23,633 nucleotides of DNA from Roseimarinus sp035271585 (GCA_035271585.1 DATERL010000161.1:1-23633); one strand, 5' to 3'. Numbered from the stretch's first letter, positions 15,048 through 23,290 are shown. Notes: generated by a model from the letters alone, not told the origin. Translations and numbers: made by a program.

Positions 15048-17606
15048 ATGGAGTTGAAAAACATTGAACTTGTGACTGCTGATTGTAAAACTTTTACTAC
15101 TGACGAAGCATTTCAGGCATCGTTAAAATACTTTAAAGGCGACGAGTTGGCCGCCAGAGTATGGGTAAACAAATATGCCCTGAAAGATTCGCACGGCAAT
15201 ATTTACGAGTTGACACCCGACGACATGCATCGTCGTTTGGCAAAAGAAATTGCACGCATTGAGCGTGGGTATAAAAATCCGTTGTCGGAAAAAGTAATAT
15301 ATGAAGTACTAAAAGACTTCAAATATATTATCCCCCAAGGTGGCCCAATGACCGGTATCGGGAACGAATTCCAGGTAGCTTCCCTTTCGAATTGCTTCGT
15401 TATTGGCAACAACGGAAACTCCGACTCGTATGGTGGGATATTGAAAATTGACCAAGAGCAGGTACAACTAATGAAACGTAGGGGCGGCGTAGGACACGAC
15501 CTGTCGCACATTAGGCCAAAAGGCTCACCAGTAAAAAACTCAGCCTTAACCTCAACTGGTCTGGTCCCTTTCATGGAGCGTTATTCAAATTCGACCCGCG
15601 AAGTTGCCCAAGACGGACGACGTGGAGCACTCATGCTCTCGGTGCTTATTAAACACCCCGACTCGGAACATTTCATCGATGCAAAAATGGAGCAGGGCAA
15701 AGTAACCGGCGCTAATGTATCGGTAAAAATAGACGACGAGTTCATGCGCTCGATTGAAACAGGAAAAGCTTATACCCAAAGCTACCCGGTTTATTCAAAA
15801 AACCCGGTTTTTACTCGCGATATCGATGCGTCTAATCTTTGGAAAAAAATTGTTTATAACGCTTGGAAATCGGCCGAACCAGGAATCCTCTTCTGGGATA
15901 CCATAATCAAGGAATCGGTGCCCGATTGTTACGCCGACCAAGGTTACCGTACCGTTTCCACTAACCCTTGTGGCGAAATACCACTTTGCCCTTACGATAG
16001 TTGTCGCTTGTTAGCCATCAACCTCTATTCGTATGTCAATCATCCTTTTACGAAAGAAGCCAGGTTCGATTTCGATTTATTCAAAACACATGTCCAAATG
16101 GCTCAACGAATCATGGACGACATTATCGATCTCGAACTTGAGAAAATTGACCAAATACTTGAAAAGATAAACATAGACCCCGAGAGTTCTGAAATCAAAG
16201 CGAACGAAATCAATCTCTGGAGCAACATTCGCCAAAAAGCACAAGAAGGTCGTAGAACTGGTGTTGGCATTACTGCCGAAGGTGACATGCTTGCCGCTTT
16301 AGGCTTGCGCTATGGCAGCGAAATTGCCACCGATTTTGCGGAAGAAATACACAAGAATATCACTCTTGAAACCTACCGATCGTCAGTATTGCTGGCAAAA
16401 GAAAGGGGAGCATTCAAAATTTACGATTCATCGCGTGAAAAAAACAACCCTTTTATTAATCGCATTAAAAATGCCGATCCGGAGTTATACTCTGAAATGG
16501 AAAAGCATGGAAGAAGAAACATTGCTTTATTAACAATAGCGCCTACCGGAACAACCAGCATCATGTCCCAAACAACATCGGGGCTCGAACCAGTATTTAT
16601 GCCCGTTTATAAACGCAGGCGAAAAGTGAACCCTAACGACAAAGACATACAAGTTGACTTTATTGACGAATTAGGCGATAGCTGGGAAGAATACATTGTT
16701 TTCCACCATAAATTCAAAGTATGGATGGATGCAAACGGCTACGATAGCAAAAAGCGCTACACTCAAGAAGAACTGGACGAAATTATCAAAGAATCACCTT
16801 ATCATGGCGCTTCATCAGCCGATGTTGACTGGTTAAACAAAGTACGCATGCAGGGACGTATCCAAAAATGGGTCGATCACTCTATTAGCGTAACCATCAA
16901 CCTCCCCGAAGACGCAACGGAAGAACTGGTTGGACAATTATACATGGAAGCTTGGAAATCGGGTTGTAAAGGTGTAACAGTGTACCGCGAAGGTTCACGC
17001 ACTGGCGTGCTAATTTCCGACAAAAAGAAACAAGGCAACAACAAAGACACTTTGGGGAATTTCCCTTCGAGACGCCCTGAAAGCCTCGAAGCTGATGTGG
17101 TTCGCTTCCAAAATAACCGTGAAAAATGGATTGCTTTTATCGGTCTGATCGACGATCGCCCATACGAAATATTCACCGGGCTGGCCGACGACGAAGAAGG
17201 ACTACTTATACCCCGATCAGTTGATAGCGGAACAATAATTAAGGTGAAAATGGAAGAGGAAACTCGTTACGACTTTCAATACACCAATAAACGCGGTTAT
17301 AAAACCACCATGGAAGGCCTTTCATTTAAGTTTAATCCTGAAATGTGGAATTATGCAAAACTCATATCGGGAACACTTCGACATGGCATGCCGATTCATA
17401 AAATAGTTGAGCTCGTATCGAGCCTTCAACTCGACAATGAATCGATTAACACATGGAAAGCGGGCGTTGCACGTGCATTAAAGAAATACATACCCGATGG
17501 AACCAAAGCCGAAGGAAGCGAATGCACACAATGCGGCTCAACTAACATTATTTATCAAGAAGGATGCCTCACTTGCCCAGACTGCGGTCATTCAAAGTGC
17601 GGTTAA
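15048..17606 (+). CDS. nrdJ: Class II (adenosylcobalamin-dependent) ribonucleoside-diphosphate reductase
   Basis: This 852-residue cytoplasmic enzyme makes deoxynucleotides and needs coenzyme B12 but neither oxygen nor a second subunit, which suits an anaerobe. Active-site residues are in place: Cys116 (ASLSNCFVIG) and Cys319 (YDSCRLLAINL) form the redox pair, Cys308 in STNPCGEIP carries the thiyl radical, with Asn306 and Glu310 beside it. The Cys308-Cys319 spacing of 11 equals that of the Thermotoga enzyme (Cys322/Cys333, from memory). SNTSREVAQDGRRGA-like and APTGTTSIMSQTTSGLEPVF segments are also typical. The C-terminus has six Cys (826, 829, 840, 843, 846, 851), combining a zinc-ribbon pattern with the mobile reducing Cys pair. 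A strong terminator follows. Confidence 0.95.
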   Translation: MELKNIELVTADCKTFTTDEAFQASLKYFKGDELAARVWVNKYALKDSHGNIYELTPDDMHRRLAKEIARIERGYKNPLSEKVIYEVLKDFKYIIPQGGPMTGIGNEFQVASLSNCFVIGNNGNSDSYGGILKIDQEQVQLMKRRGGVGHDLSHIRPKGSPVKNSALTSTGLVPFMERYSNSTREVAQDGRRGALMLSVLIKHPDSEHFIDAKMEQGKVTGANVSVKIDDEFMRSIETGKAYTQSYPVYSKNPVFTRDIDASNLWKKIVYNAWKSAEPGILFWDTIIKESVPDCYADQGYRTVSTNPCGEIPLCPYDSCRLLAINLYSYVNHPFTKEARFDFDLFKTHVQMAQRIMDDIIDLELEKIDQILEKINIDPESSEIKANEINLWSNIRQKAQEGRRTGVGITAEGDMLAALGLRYGSEIATDFAEEIHKNITLETYRSSVLLAKERGAFKIYDSSREKNNPFINRIKNADPELYSEMEKHGRRNIALLTIAPTGTTSIMSQTTSGLEPVFMPVYKRRRKVNPNDKDIQVDFIDELGDSWEEYIVFHHKFKVWMDANGYDSKKRYTQEELDEIIKESPYHGASSADVDWLNKVRMQGRIQKWVDHSISVTINLPEDATEELVGQLYMEAWKSGCKGVTVYREGSRTGVLISDKKKQGNNKDTLGNFPSRRPESLEADVVRFQNNREKWIAFIGLIDDRPYEIFTGLADDEEGLLIPRSVDSGTIIKVKMEEETRYDFQYTNKRGYKTTMEGLSFKFNPEMWNYAKLISGTLRHGMPIHKIVELVSSLQLDNESINTWKAGVARALKKYIPDGTKAEGSECTQCGSTNIIYQEGCLTCPDCGHSKCG

Positions 17607-17636
17607 TCATACACCTCAATTTATCAATCAATTCGG

Positions 17637-17667
17637 AGCCGCCCCTATATAAGGGCGGCTTTTTTTG
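17637..17667 (+). terminator. Strong intrinsic terminator of nrdJ
   Basis: AGCCGCCC (17637-17644) pairs perfectly with GGGCGGCT (17653-17660) around an 8-nt AT-rich loop, followed by seven T. It starts 30 nt after the nrdJ stop. Confidence 0.93.
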
Positions 17668-17763
17668 AAAAAAATATTCTTGGAAAAATTAAAGAAAAAA
17701 AAAGTGAGTTACAATAGAGCGATTCAGCTTAGAGAGAATAAAAATAAGGCAACTTATATAAAT

Positions 17764-17790
17764 AGAAAAAGCCCAGTATAATACTGAGCT
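17764..17790 (-). terminator. Minus-strand intrinsic terminator
   Basis: Read on the minus strand, AGCTCAGTA (17790-17782) pairs with TACTGGGCT (17778-17770) around TTA, followed by TTTTCTATTT. One pair is U-G on this strand but C-A on the other, so it works for leftward transcripts: the RNA candidate from the promoter at 17870-17900 and possibly the S9 mRNA. Confidence 0.72.
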
Positions 17791-17864
17791 ATTTCATTCC
17801 CCTCTTAAACTAAAACACCACCAAAAAAAAAATCTTTATTTCTTAATATCTACTCTTTGATATC
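17766..17864 (-). ncRNA. Candidate intergenic small RNA of about 100 nt
   Basis: The stretch runs from the expected start of a well-formed Bacteroidota promoter to an intrinsic terminator, both on the minus strand, with no coding potential between them. In transcript order it has a weak ATATC/GATAT hairpin (17859-17842), an internal run of ten U (17832-17823), a G/U-rich stretch (GGTGGTG then GAGGGG), and the terminator hairpin. It lies in the 3' flank of the S9 peptidase gene, so it could also overlap that mRNA's 3' end. No known RNA family is recognised. The unstructured U/G-rich middle could base-pair with A/C-rich leaders of target mRNAs; that is speculation. Confidence 0.55.
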
Positions 17865-17869
17865 TGTGA

Positions 17870-17900
17870 CAAATATAAATGAAAAATCATTACCACCAAA
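17870..17900 (-). promoter_or_regulatory. Minus-strand promoter of the RNA candidate
   Basis: On the minus strand TTTG (17900-17897), exactly 19 nt, then TATATTTG (17877-17870). Both boxes and the spacing match the Bacteroidota primary sigma consensus without a mismatch. The start would lie near 17864. It points away from the S9 gene body and toward the terminator at 17790-17764. Confidence 0.7.
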
Positions 17901-18102
17901 ACTTTTAACACTTTTTATCAATTCAAAACGTCATTTCATCAACACTAACATGACATTCGTCATAATTCGACCTAAATAATAGCATTTCGAATAATTTTTT
18001 CGTAAGTGGTAGACCTTTTTACCTATTCACTTTTAAAATAAGCGAACACTTTTTTGATTGTATCTCCAATTTTCCACTTTAGAATACCACTCAACAAATA
18101 AC

Positions 18103-20187
18103 TTACTTCAACCATTTATCTAACCAATTAAAAAAGGTGCGATGCCACAATAAACCATTTTGTGGCTTCAATATCCAATGGTTTTCGTCGTGGTAGTGTA
18201 AATATTGAGCAGGAATACCTTTCATTATTGCCGAATTATAAGCAGCCATTCCCTGCGTATAAGGAATACGAAAATCGTTTTCACCATGTATTACCAAAAT
18301 TGGGGTATCCCATTGATCGACAAAATTATGGGGAGAGAAGGAATAGGAACGCTGTGCTACTTGATTGTTTTTATCCCAATAAGCACCGCCCAAATCCCAA
18401 TCAACAAAAAACATTTCTTCGGTTGTGGCATACATTTGTTCAAAATTGAATATACCGGCATGCGACACAAAAGCCTTAAAACGTTTTTGATGATGGCCAG
18501 CCAAGTAAAATACCGAAAAGCCACCATAACTGGCACCAATTGCACCTAAGCGATTCTCGTCAACATAAGGCTCTTTAGCCACATTGTCGATAGCCGATAA
18601 ATAGTCATTGATGTTTTGGCCACCATAATCTTTGCTAATTTGCTCAAGCCACTCCATTCCAAATCCAGGCAAGCCCCTCCTGTTTGGTGCTACAATAATA
18701 TAATCGTTGGCAGCCATGAGTTGAAAATTCCACCTGTACGACCAGAATTGGCTAACGGTGCCTTGTGGCCCGCCCTGACAATAAAGCAAAGCAGGATATT
18801 TTTTTGCAGAGTCGAAGTTAGGTGGCAAAATCACCCACACCAACATATCTTTACCATCGCTTGTTTTCACCCATCTCTTTTCGACCGGAGCCAGTGCCAA
18901 TTGATCAATTATTGGTTTATTAATAAAAGTGATGGCTTTGTCGACACCAGTTATTGGATCAACAAGAAATAATTCATCGGGATGCGACATTGATTGTTTG
19001 CGGGCGAGCAATTGATTCCCTGCCAACTGTAGAGATTTATAATCGTGAATACCATTGGTTATTCTATCAATTTTTGAAGTAGCCACCTCAACTTTAAAAA
19101 TCTCGTCGGTCGCCTTTATATCACTTATAAAGAAAATAAAATCACCATCTTGAGACCAAACTAAATTCTGAGCGCTTTCTTCAAAATTAGAAAACAAATT
19201 GGTTTTTTCTCCGCTGGTCAAATCAGCAACCATTAAGCGAGCTTGGTCAGCTTCATAACCATCGCGGGCCATGCTAGTCCAGGCAAGTTGAGTACCATCG
19301 GGCGAAAAAACAGGATTCATGTCGTAACCCATATTCCCATTAGTAAAATTGGTCACAGTACCGCTTTGAAGATTATAAAGCCAGATTTCGGAATTTGTTG
19401 AAAAAGCATATTCTTTACCCGTACTTTTTTTACAAACATAGGCAATAGTTTCACCATCAGGGCTCCACGCAATATCCTCCATGCCTCCAAAGGGTTTTGT
19501 TGGGGTGTCAAACGGTTCATCTTTCATAATGTCGTTTACATCATGAATACCATTTTCGTTATAATCAGTTACAAAAAGATGATTATAGGTGTAGTCGTGC
19601 CAAGTGTTCCAATGCCGATACATGATATCGGTTTCGAGCCGTGCATTGGCTTTTGGTAAATCAGGATAAATATCGTTTACACTTTGATCAAGCTTCACTG
19701 TTTTCGAAAATATGATTTTCGAACCTTGTGGAGAATATTTAAACCCAGTTACCCCTTCATCGATAAAAGAGATTTGTTTGCGCCTAGAACCATCGGGATC
19801 CATTTCCCATAATTGGTTAGTACCCGACTCTTGGCTAAGAAATGCAATTTTTTTACCGTCGGGACGCCACTGTTCACTTCCTTCGTTAATTTTGGTATCG
19901 CTTATTCGAGTTGTAGTATTTTTCTCAAGATCGAGTAGGTATAAATCGCGATAACCTTTATCTTCTTCAACCTTGTAATAAGTAATGCCAAAAAGCACTT
20001 TACTTTGGTTAGGCGATACACTTTCGCCACTGATGCGCCCCAACATCCACAATACTTCAGGGGTAAAACGATTGGATTTCAACTCCATCACTTCGGGTGT
20101 AAAACCACGTTCAGCAGTGGTTTGGTGGTTACATGATGCCATCATAACAGCAAATAAAATAATTAATGAATACTTCAAACAATTCAT
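18103..20187 (-). CDS. S9 family peptidase lipoprotein, DPP5-like
   Basis: A 694-residue serine peptidase of the prolyl-oligopeptidase clan. A lipoprotein signal ends at Cys19 (FAVMMASC). Residues about 40-420 form a beta-propeller with WD40/TolB-like blades (SPNQSKVLFGITYY, WRPDGKKIAFLS, YSPQGSKIIFS, WSPDGETIAYV, FSPDGTQLAWTS, WSQDGDFIFFIS). The alpha/beta hydrolase domain follows, with Ser553 in GASYGGFS, Asp638 in GENDFRIPY and His670 in DENHW. The spacings 85 and 32 equal those of Porphyromonas DPP5 as I recall them. It probably removes dipeptides from oligopeptides at the periplasmic face of a membrane, complementing the S46 enzyme. An acylaminoacyl-peptidase activity is the main alternative. 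Confidence 0.93.
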   Translation of the reverse strand: MNCLKYSLIILFAVMMASCNHQTTAERGFTPEVMELKSNRFTPEVLWMLGRISGESVSPNQSKVLFGITYYKVEEDKGYRDLYLLDLEKNTTTRISDTKINEGSEQWRPDGKKIAFLSQESGTNQLWEMDPDGSRRKQISFIDEGVTGFKYSPQGSKIIFSKTVKLDQSVNDIYPDLPKANARLETDIMYRHWNTWHDYTYNHLFVTDYNENGIHDVNDIMKDEPFDTPTKPFGGMEDIAWSPDGETIAYVCKKSTGKEYAFSTNSEIWLYNLQSGTVTNFTNGNMGYDMNPVFSPDGTQLAWTSMARDGYEADQARLMVADLTSGEKTNLFSNFEESAQNLVWSQDGDFIFFISDIKATDEIFKVEVATSKIDRITNGIHDYKSLQLAGNQLLARKQSMSHPDELFLVDPITGVDKAITFINKPIIDQLALAPVEKRWVKTSDGKDMLVWVILPPNFDSAKKYPALLYCQGGPQGTVSQFWSYRWNFQLMAANDYIIVAPNRRGLPGFGMEWLEQISKDYGGQNINDYLSAIDNVAKEPYVDENRLGAIGASYGGFSVFYLAGHHQKRFKAFVSHAGIFNFEQMYATTEEMFFVDWDLGGAYWDKNNQVAQRSYSFSPHNFVDQWDTPILVIHGENDFRIPYTQGMAAYNSAIMKGIPAQYLHYHDENHWILKPQNGLLWHRTFFNWLDKWLK

Positions 20188-20227
20188 TTTAAAGGTATAA
20201 ATGGGTTAATAAATTTTTTAAATCGTA

Positions 20228-20235
20228 CAAATTTA
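20228..20235 (-). promoter_or_regulatory. Candidate -7 box of the S9 peptidase gene
   Basis: On the minus strand TAAATTTG fits TAnnTTTG and lies 40 nt before the S9 start codon. The -33 position reads TTTA rather than TTTG (19 nt spacing), one mismatch. Confidence 0.5.
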
Positions 20236-20370
20236 AACAAAATGCGTTGCAGAATAAATGATAAAAATACCATTCTGATGACACAGATTTAATTTAAGTG
20301 AATAATATATGCTGTAGAACATGCAACTGTTAAATATTTTGAATTTTTACAGCATAATAAAAGGAAAAAC

Positions 20371-20420
20371 AGATTGAAAAATCTACTTTCGGAAATCAAA
20401 AAGAACAAGATTGAAAAATC
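20371..20420 (+). repeat. Two 13-nt direct repeats with hairpin potential
   Basis: AGATTGAAAAATC occurs at 20371-20383 and again at 20408-20420, 37 nt apart. Each contains GATT-GAAA-AATC, a small stem with a GNRA-type GAAA loop; the first copy extends to AGATT/AATCT. They lie 50-100 nt before the DUF1460 gene and could be protein-binding repeats in DNA or tandem hairpins in a leader. In such AT-rich DNA chance cannot be excluded. Confidence 0.5.
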
Positions 20421-20470
20421 AACGTCATTTTTTGTCTAATTAGATAACTATCAGATCATCAATTCTAAAA

Positions 20471-21331
20471 ATGAAAATAATCGTTTTATTGATTGTATTA
20501 ACAGGTTTTATGAGTTGTTTTCAACCTAAACAAACCGAATTAACTGACCGTTTAACTTATAGCAAGTCAGATTCACTAATTGTAATCAAAAAAATAAAAA
20601 CTTTTTCAAAATACCAGTCAGCTCCTACTCAAAAAACATTTGAAAATATTGCACTATCGTTTATTGGTACTCCGTATGTTGCACATACCCTTGAAACCGA
20701 TACGAGCGAATCGCTGGTAATCAATTTGAACGCATTCGATTGTACTACATTTATTGAAACATGTTTGGCGCTTAGCATTACGGTTAAAAACAAGAAAGCA
20801 GGCTTTAACGACTACACCAATAACTTAAAACAAATAAGATACCGAAAGGCCAGTATCGACAACTACAGTAGCCGATTACATTATTTCACAGAATGGATTT
20901 CAAAAAATGCTCAAAATGATTTCATTATTAATATTACACAGGAATTAGGAGGAGTTGCCTATCAAAAGAATATCGATTTTATGAGTACACATTCGTCAGC
21001 CTATCGGCAACTGACCAGTGATACAACATTGATTCCAACAATAAAAGAAATAGAAACCCAACTAAGCAATTGCGAACAGTATTATATCCCCAAAGAAGAT
21101 ATTGAAAACATAGAATCGATAATTGAAAGCGGATTAATTGTAGCTTTTACAACCAGCATTAATGGGCTAGATATTATACATACGGGCATAACAACACGGG
21201 TTGGGAACGAAGTTAGGTTATTACATGCTTCATCGGATTTAAATAAAGTGACAATTTCGGAAAAAACACTGGCACAATACATTATTGGTAACAAACTACA
21301 AAGCGGTATTATGCTTATTAAAATCGAATAG
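20471..21331 (+). CDS. DUF1460 lipoprotein, probable cell-wall amidase
   Basis: A 286-residue protein of the DUF1460 family, an NlpC/P60-like papain fold described as N-acetylmuramoyl-L-alanine amidase-like. The N-terminus is short and hydrophobic and ends in GFMSC (Cys16), a loose lipobox, so it is probably a lipoprotein. The catalytic Cys is Cys91 in NAFDCTTFIE and the His is His237 in GLDIIHTGI. YSSRLHYFTEWI (132-143), VRLLHASS (248-255) and KVTISEKTLAQYI (259-271) are further family signatures. It probably trims or recycles peptidoglycan peptides in the periplasm. It is transcribed alone, divergent from the S9 peptidase gene and upstream of grpE. Confidence 0.88.
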   Translation: MKIIVLLIVLTGFMSCFQPKQTELTDRLTYSKSDSLIVIKKIKTFSKYQSAPTQKTFENIALSFIGTPYVAHTLETDTSESLVINLNAFDCTTFIETCLALSITVKNKKAGFNDYTNNLKQIRYRKASIDNYSSRLHYFTEWISKNAQNDFIINITQELGGVAYQKNIDFMSTHSSAYRQLTSDTTLIPTIKEIETQLSNCEQYYIPKEDIENIESIIESGLIVAFTTSINGLDIIHTGITTRVGNEVRLLHASSDLNKVTISEKTLAQYIIGNKLQSGIMLIKIE

Positions 21332-21371
21332 GCACCATTACTACAAGTCCTTAGCCGACCTGAAAAGGCAG

Positions 21372-21401
21372 TTTGCCATGACAAAAAAACCTTTAAATTT
21401 G
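21372..21401 (+). promoter_or_regulatory. Upstream grpE promoter
   Basis: TTTG (21372-21375), 18 nt, then TAAATTTG (21394-21401): a full primary-sigma promoter. The start near 21408 would give grpE a leader of about 100 nt. Confidence 0.6.
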
Positions 21402-21464
21402 CAGCAATAAAAAATGACATTAAAAATTGTCAAATTAGGTGTCAATATGTCTGAATAAGCGAAA

Positions 21465-21486
21465 TGGCAGAAAATTTGTATTTTTG
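21465..21486 (+). promoter_or_regulatory. Second grpE promoter region, sigma54-like and -7 box overlapping
   Basis: TATTTTTG (21479-21486) is a -7 box 26 nt before the grpE ATG but has no -33 partner. Overlapping it, TGGCAG-N5-TTGTA (21465-21480) resembles the -24/-12 sigma54 element TGGCAC-N5-TTGCA with two changes, one of them in the important -12 GC. Either would start transcription near 21491. Confidence 0.35.
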
Positions 21487-21511
21487 AAGCCTATAAAAAA
21501 ATAGAAGAAAT

Positions 21512-22120
21512 ATGACAAGTAAAAAAGATAAAATCAAGGAAGAAGAAATAGTTTCTGACACTGGTGATCAAACGACAACAGTTAACGATGTAAATGTCCA
21601 GAATGAAAAGGAAGAAAAAGCAGGAGGCACTAAAAAAACATCGAAAAAAGGAAGTAAATCTAAAGAGGCAGATAAAATAGAAGAACTCGAAATTGCTTTG
21701 GCAGCAAAAGGCGACCAATTCTTACGCCTTCAAGCCGAATTTGATAATTACCGTAAACGTACCCTCAAGGAAAAAATGGAGATGATCAAAACAGCAGGAG
21801 AGGGTATTATGCTAAATATCTTACCTGTGATTGATGATTTTGAGCGTGCCTTACAATCAATGGAAGATGCTAAAGACGCCACAGCAGTTGCCGAAGGTTT
21901 AAACTTGATTTACAAACGTTTTATCGACTTTATCAAACAAAACGGATTAAAAGAAATTGAAGCCAAAGAACAGGAATTTGACACCGATGTGCACGAAGCA
22001 ATTACTAAAGCAGCTGCACCAAGTGAGAACCTGAAAGGCAAAATTATTGATGTGATCCAAAAAGGATACCTGTTAAACGACAAAGTAATTCGTTTTGCCA
22101 AAGTTGTTATAGGAGAATAA
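21512..22120 (+). CDS. grpE: GrpE nucleotide exchange factor
   Basis: A 202-residue cytoplasmic cochaperone that drives ADP release from DnaK. The first 55 residues are charged and disordered (Lys/Glu rich), then a long coiled-coil helix leads into FLRLQAEFDNYRKRTLKEKMEM, the family core. VIDDFERAL and the C-terminal beta domain (VHEAITKAAAPS, GKIIDVIQKGYLLNDKVIRFAKVVIG) complete it. dnaJ follows after 18 nt on the same strand, the usual grpE-dnaJ arrangement of Bacteroidota; dnaK is not in the window. Confidence 0.97.
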   Translation: MTSKKDKIKEEEIVSDTGDQTTTVNDVNVQNEKEEKAGGTKKTSKKGSKSKEADKIEELEIALAAKGDQFLRLQAEFDNYRKRTLKEKMEMIKTAGEGIMLNILPVIDDFERALQSMEDAKDATAVAEGLNLIYKRFIDFIKQNGLKEIEAKEQEFDTDVHEAITKAAAPSENLKGKIIDVIQKGYLLNDKVIRFAKVVIGE

Positions 22121-22138
22121 ATAAGAGAAAAATAAAGA

Positions 22139-23290
22139 ATGAGCAAACGCGATTATTACGAAGTACTTGGAGTTACTAAAAACTCGACAGCCGAAGAGAT
22201 TAAAAAAGCCTACCGACAAAAAGCGATTCAATACCACCCCGATAAAAACCCGGGCAACAAGGAGTCAGAAGAAAATTTCAAGGAAGCTGCCGAAGCTTAC
22301 GAAGTGCTGAGCAACCCCGATAAAAAACAACGTTACGATCAGTTTGGCCATGCAGGCATGAATGGTTCATCGGGATTTAGTGGGCAGAACATGAACATGG
22401 ACGACATTTTCTCAATGTTTGGTGACATTTTTGGCGGACACACTGGAGGCTTTGGAGGTTTTGGAGGGAGCAGAGGTTCTCGTGGTCAACGTGTTTCGAA
22501 AGGACAAAACCTTAGGATTAAAGTCAAACTCGACCTTAGCGAAATTGCAAACGGTGTTGAGAAAAAAATTAAAGTCAATAAATATATAGGCTGCTCTGCT
22601 TGCAATGGAACCGGAGCAAAAGATGGTTCATTTTCCACTTGCTCAACCTGCCACGGTTCGGGACAGGTAACCCGTATTTCAAATACATTTCTTGGACAAA
22701 TGCAAACTGCATCGGCCTGTCCGACATGCGGTGGCGATGGTAAAATTATTACCAATAAATGTACTGTGTGTTATGGCGAAGGCATTGTAAAAGGTGAAGA
22801 AGTGATAACCATCAATATCCCCGCCGGCGTTGCTGAAGGCATGCAACTTTCGATGAGCGGCAAGGGAAATGCTGCCCGCAGGGGTGGAATCAATGGCGAT
22901 CTCATCGTTTTGATCCAAGAAGAAGAACACCCAGAACTAATCAGAGACGAAAACGATCTGATTTACAACCTTTTTATCACCTTCCCCAAACTGGCCTTAG
23001 GCACTACCGCCGAAATACCAACTGTTGATAGCAGGGTGAAAGTTAAAATTGATGCTGGCACACAACCCGAAAAGATTTTGCGTATCAGAGGCAAAGGCTT
23101 ACCCGATGTTAATGGCTACGGAAAAGGCGATTTATTAGTCAGAATTCACTCGTGGGTTCCCGATAAACTGAACTCAGAAGAGAGAAAAATATTGGAAAAA
23201 CTCGACCAACAACCTAATTTTCTGGAAGTGCCAAAACACCGAATAGATAAAAAAGACTTTTTTAAAAAGATGAAAGGGATGTTTGACTAA
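22139..23290 (+). CDS. dnaJ: DnaJ (Hsp40) chaperone
   Basis: This 383-residue cytoplasmic J-protein delivers unfolded substrates to DnaK and stimulates its ATPase. It has all domains of a type I protein: J domain (about 4-68) with His33-Pro34-Asp35; a Gly/Phe-rich linker (about 75-115, FGGFGGFGGSRG type); four zinc-binding CxxCxGxG repeats (Cys152/155, 168/171, 194/197, 208/211); and the C-terminal substrate-binding and dimerisation domains with KGKGLPDVNGYGKGDLLV. It is the second gene of the grpE-dnaJ operon and is followed within 20 nt by a strong terminator. Confidence 0.98.
   Translation: MSKRDYYEVLGVTKNSTAEEIKKAYRQKAIQYHPDKNPGNKESEENFKEAAEAYEVLSNPDKKQRYDQFGHAGMNGSSGFSGQNMNMDDIFSMFGDIFGGHTGGFGGFGGSRGSRGQRVSKGQNLRIKVKLDLSEIANGVEKKIKVNKYIGCSACNGTGAKDGSFSTCSTCHGSGQVTRISNTFLGQMQTASACPTCGGDGKIITNKCTVCYGEGIVKGEEVITINIPAGVAEGMQLSMSGKGNAARRGGINGDLIVLIQEEEHPELIRDENDLIYNLFITFPKLALGTTAEIPTVDSRVKVKIDAGTQPEKILRIRGKGLPDVNGYGKGDLLVRIHSWVPDKLNSEERKILEKLDQQPNFLEVPKHRIDKKDFFKKMKGMFD

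Larger units (their letters stand above)
17607..18102. other. Convergent intergenic region with terminators and a minus-strand RNA candidate
   Basis: Between the ends of nrdJ and the S9 peptidase gene lie 496 AT-rich nt. They contain the nrdJ terminator (17637-17667), a minus-strand terminator (17790-17764) and a complete minus-strand promoter (17900-17870). No frame of useful length occurs between that promoter and terminator. The part from 17905 to 18102 shows nothing I can name; it would be the 3' UTR of the S9 mRNA if transcription continues to the terminator. Confidence 0.5.
20188..20470. other. Divergent intergenic region, S9 peptidase / DUF1460
   Basis: This 283-nt AT-rich spacer holds a -7 box for the S9 gene (minus, 20235-20228) and, before the DUF1460 gene, two copies of a 13-nt direct repeat (20371-20383 and 20408-20420) that can each fold into a small hairpin. 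No convincing promoter for the DUF1460 gene is seen. Confidence 0.4.

Noticed and set aside
18162..18972. Open plus-strand frames of 95-118 codons inside the S9 peptidase gene
   Set aside because: They are antisense shadows of a well-conserved catalytic domain, with no signal, domain or start context of their own.
21361..21380. GGCA-GTT-TGCC hairpin after the DUF1460 gene as its terminator
   Set aside because: A 4-bp stem without a T-run is not a credible terminator, and its TTTG is better explained as the -33 box of the grpE promoter.
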